Source: Molanna angustata
Lineage: Eukaryota; Arthropoda; Insecta; Trichoptera; Molannidae
Length of the DNA stretch: 64,000 nucleotides
Reading direction: 5' to 3'
Assembly: GCA_963576475.1 (NCBI GenBank)
Contig: OY754980.1
Location: forward strand, 20,469,822 to 20,533,821
Position numbers and translations under genes: made by a program. This document shows, piece by piece, positions 63,871 to 64,000 of this stretch; position 1 is the stretch's first letter, and each line of letters starts with the position of its first letter. The notes under the pieces were generated by a model. It saw only the letters and a program-made list of their open reading frames with translations. It was not told where the DNA came from and did not search any database.

Positions 63871-64000
63871 CCAGTGATGGTTTGGCTACATGGTGGTGGA
63901 TTCGCCATGGGTTCTGGTAACGCCTTCTTTTACGGTCCCGATTATCTAGTGGCTGAAGACATCGTCCTAGTGACACTCAACTATCGTCTCGGCACACTTG
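63855..64000 (+). CDS. Carboxylesterase, fourth coding exon with oxyanion-hole motif (runs off the window)
   Basis: The exon encodes NPKYPVMVWLHGGGFAMGSG, then a stretch with FFYGPDYL, then EDIVLVTLNYRLGTL. HGGGF supplies the oxyanion-hole glycines and VLVTLNYRLG is a conserved core strand of type-B esterases. The catalytic G-x-S-x-G serine should follow shortly beyond the window, so catalytic competence cannot be judged here. Two acceptors three bases apart (CAG then TAG, ending 63854 and 63857) are both in frame and would add or drop one serine. The acceptor and first exon bases lie in the last unit of a 41-bp tandem repeat. Confidence 0.9.

Overview
The window reads as AT-rich nuclear DNA of an insect, most likely a moth or butterfly. 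The reasons are spliced genes with GT/AG introns, a secreted insect-type carboxylesterase, several non-LTR retrotransposon families, tRNA-derived SINEs, and frequent short TAGGTACCTA-like words. The order-level call is inference; no species marker is visible.

Two host genes, both on the + strand, can be supported. At the left edge (1912-5308) are the last four exons of a gene encoding a charged, probably coiled-coil protein; its 5' end lies outside the window. From 16584 to the right edge runs the 5' part of a type-B carboxylesterase gene: a signal-peptide exon (16584-16769), an exon entering the alpha/beta-hydrolase fold (46656-46897), an exon with the EDCLFLNVYTP signature (57382-57573), and an exon with the HGGGF oxyanion-hole motif (63855-64000, running off the window). 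The splice phases fit (0, 2, 2). The first three introns are about 29.9, 10.5 and 6.3 kb, so nearly everything from 16.8 kb onward is intron.

The introns and the intergenic stretch are a dense mosaic of mobile DNA. A full-length RTE-like element with an unbroken 998-residue endonuclease/reverse-transcriptase ORF sits at about 29822-33207, and a 5'-truncated, broken relative at 52806-54480. Two CR1/Jockey-type LINEs lie at about 38330-39880 and 48425-50085 on the minus strand, with smaller LINE tails elsewhere. At least three tRNA-derived SINE families (A, B, C) occur in many copies, and SINE A ends in a segment shared with a LINE 3' end also present here. DNA-transposon debris includes a 2.6 kb hAT-like element holding about 23 copies of a 72-bp repeat, a 1.47 kb inverted-repeat element inserted in a tandem array, a Harbinger-like insertion with the start of a Myb/SANT-like ORF, mariner and DDE transposase fragments, and several foldback or palindromic elements.

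The most notable items are the 72-bp minisatellite inside a hAT-like element, a GC-rich insertion of about 527 bp flanked by a 9-bp direct repeat, a 41-bp tandem repeat that multiplies the acceptor site of esterase exon 4, the SINE/LINE shared tail, and an inverted templated insertion inside a reverse-transcriptase catalytic box. I see no CRISPR array, bacterial operon or clearly new multi-gene system. Family letters used below (A-K) are local labels for repeats compared within this window only.
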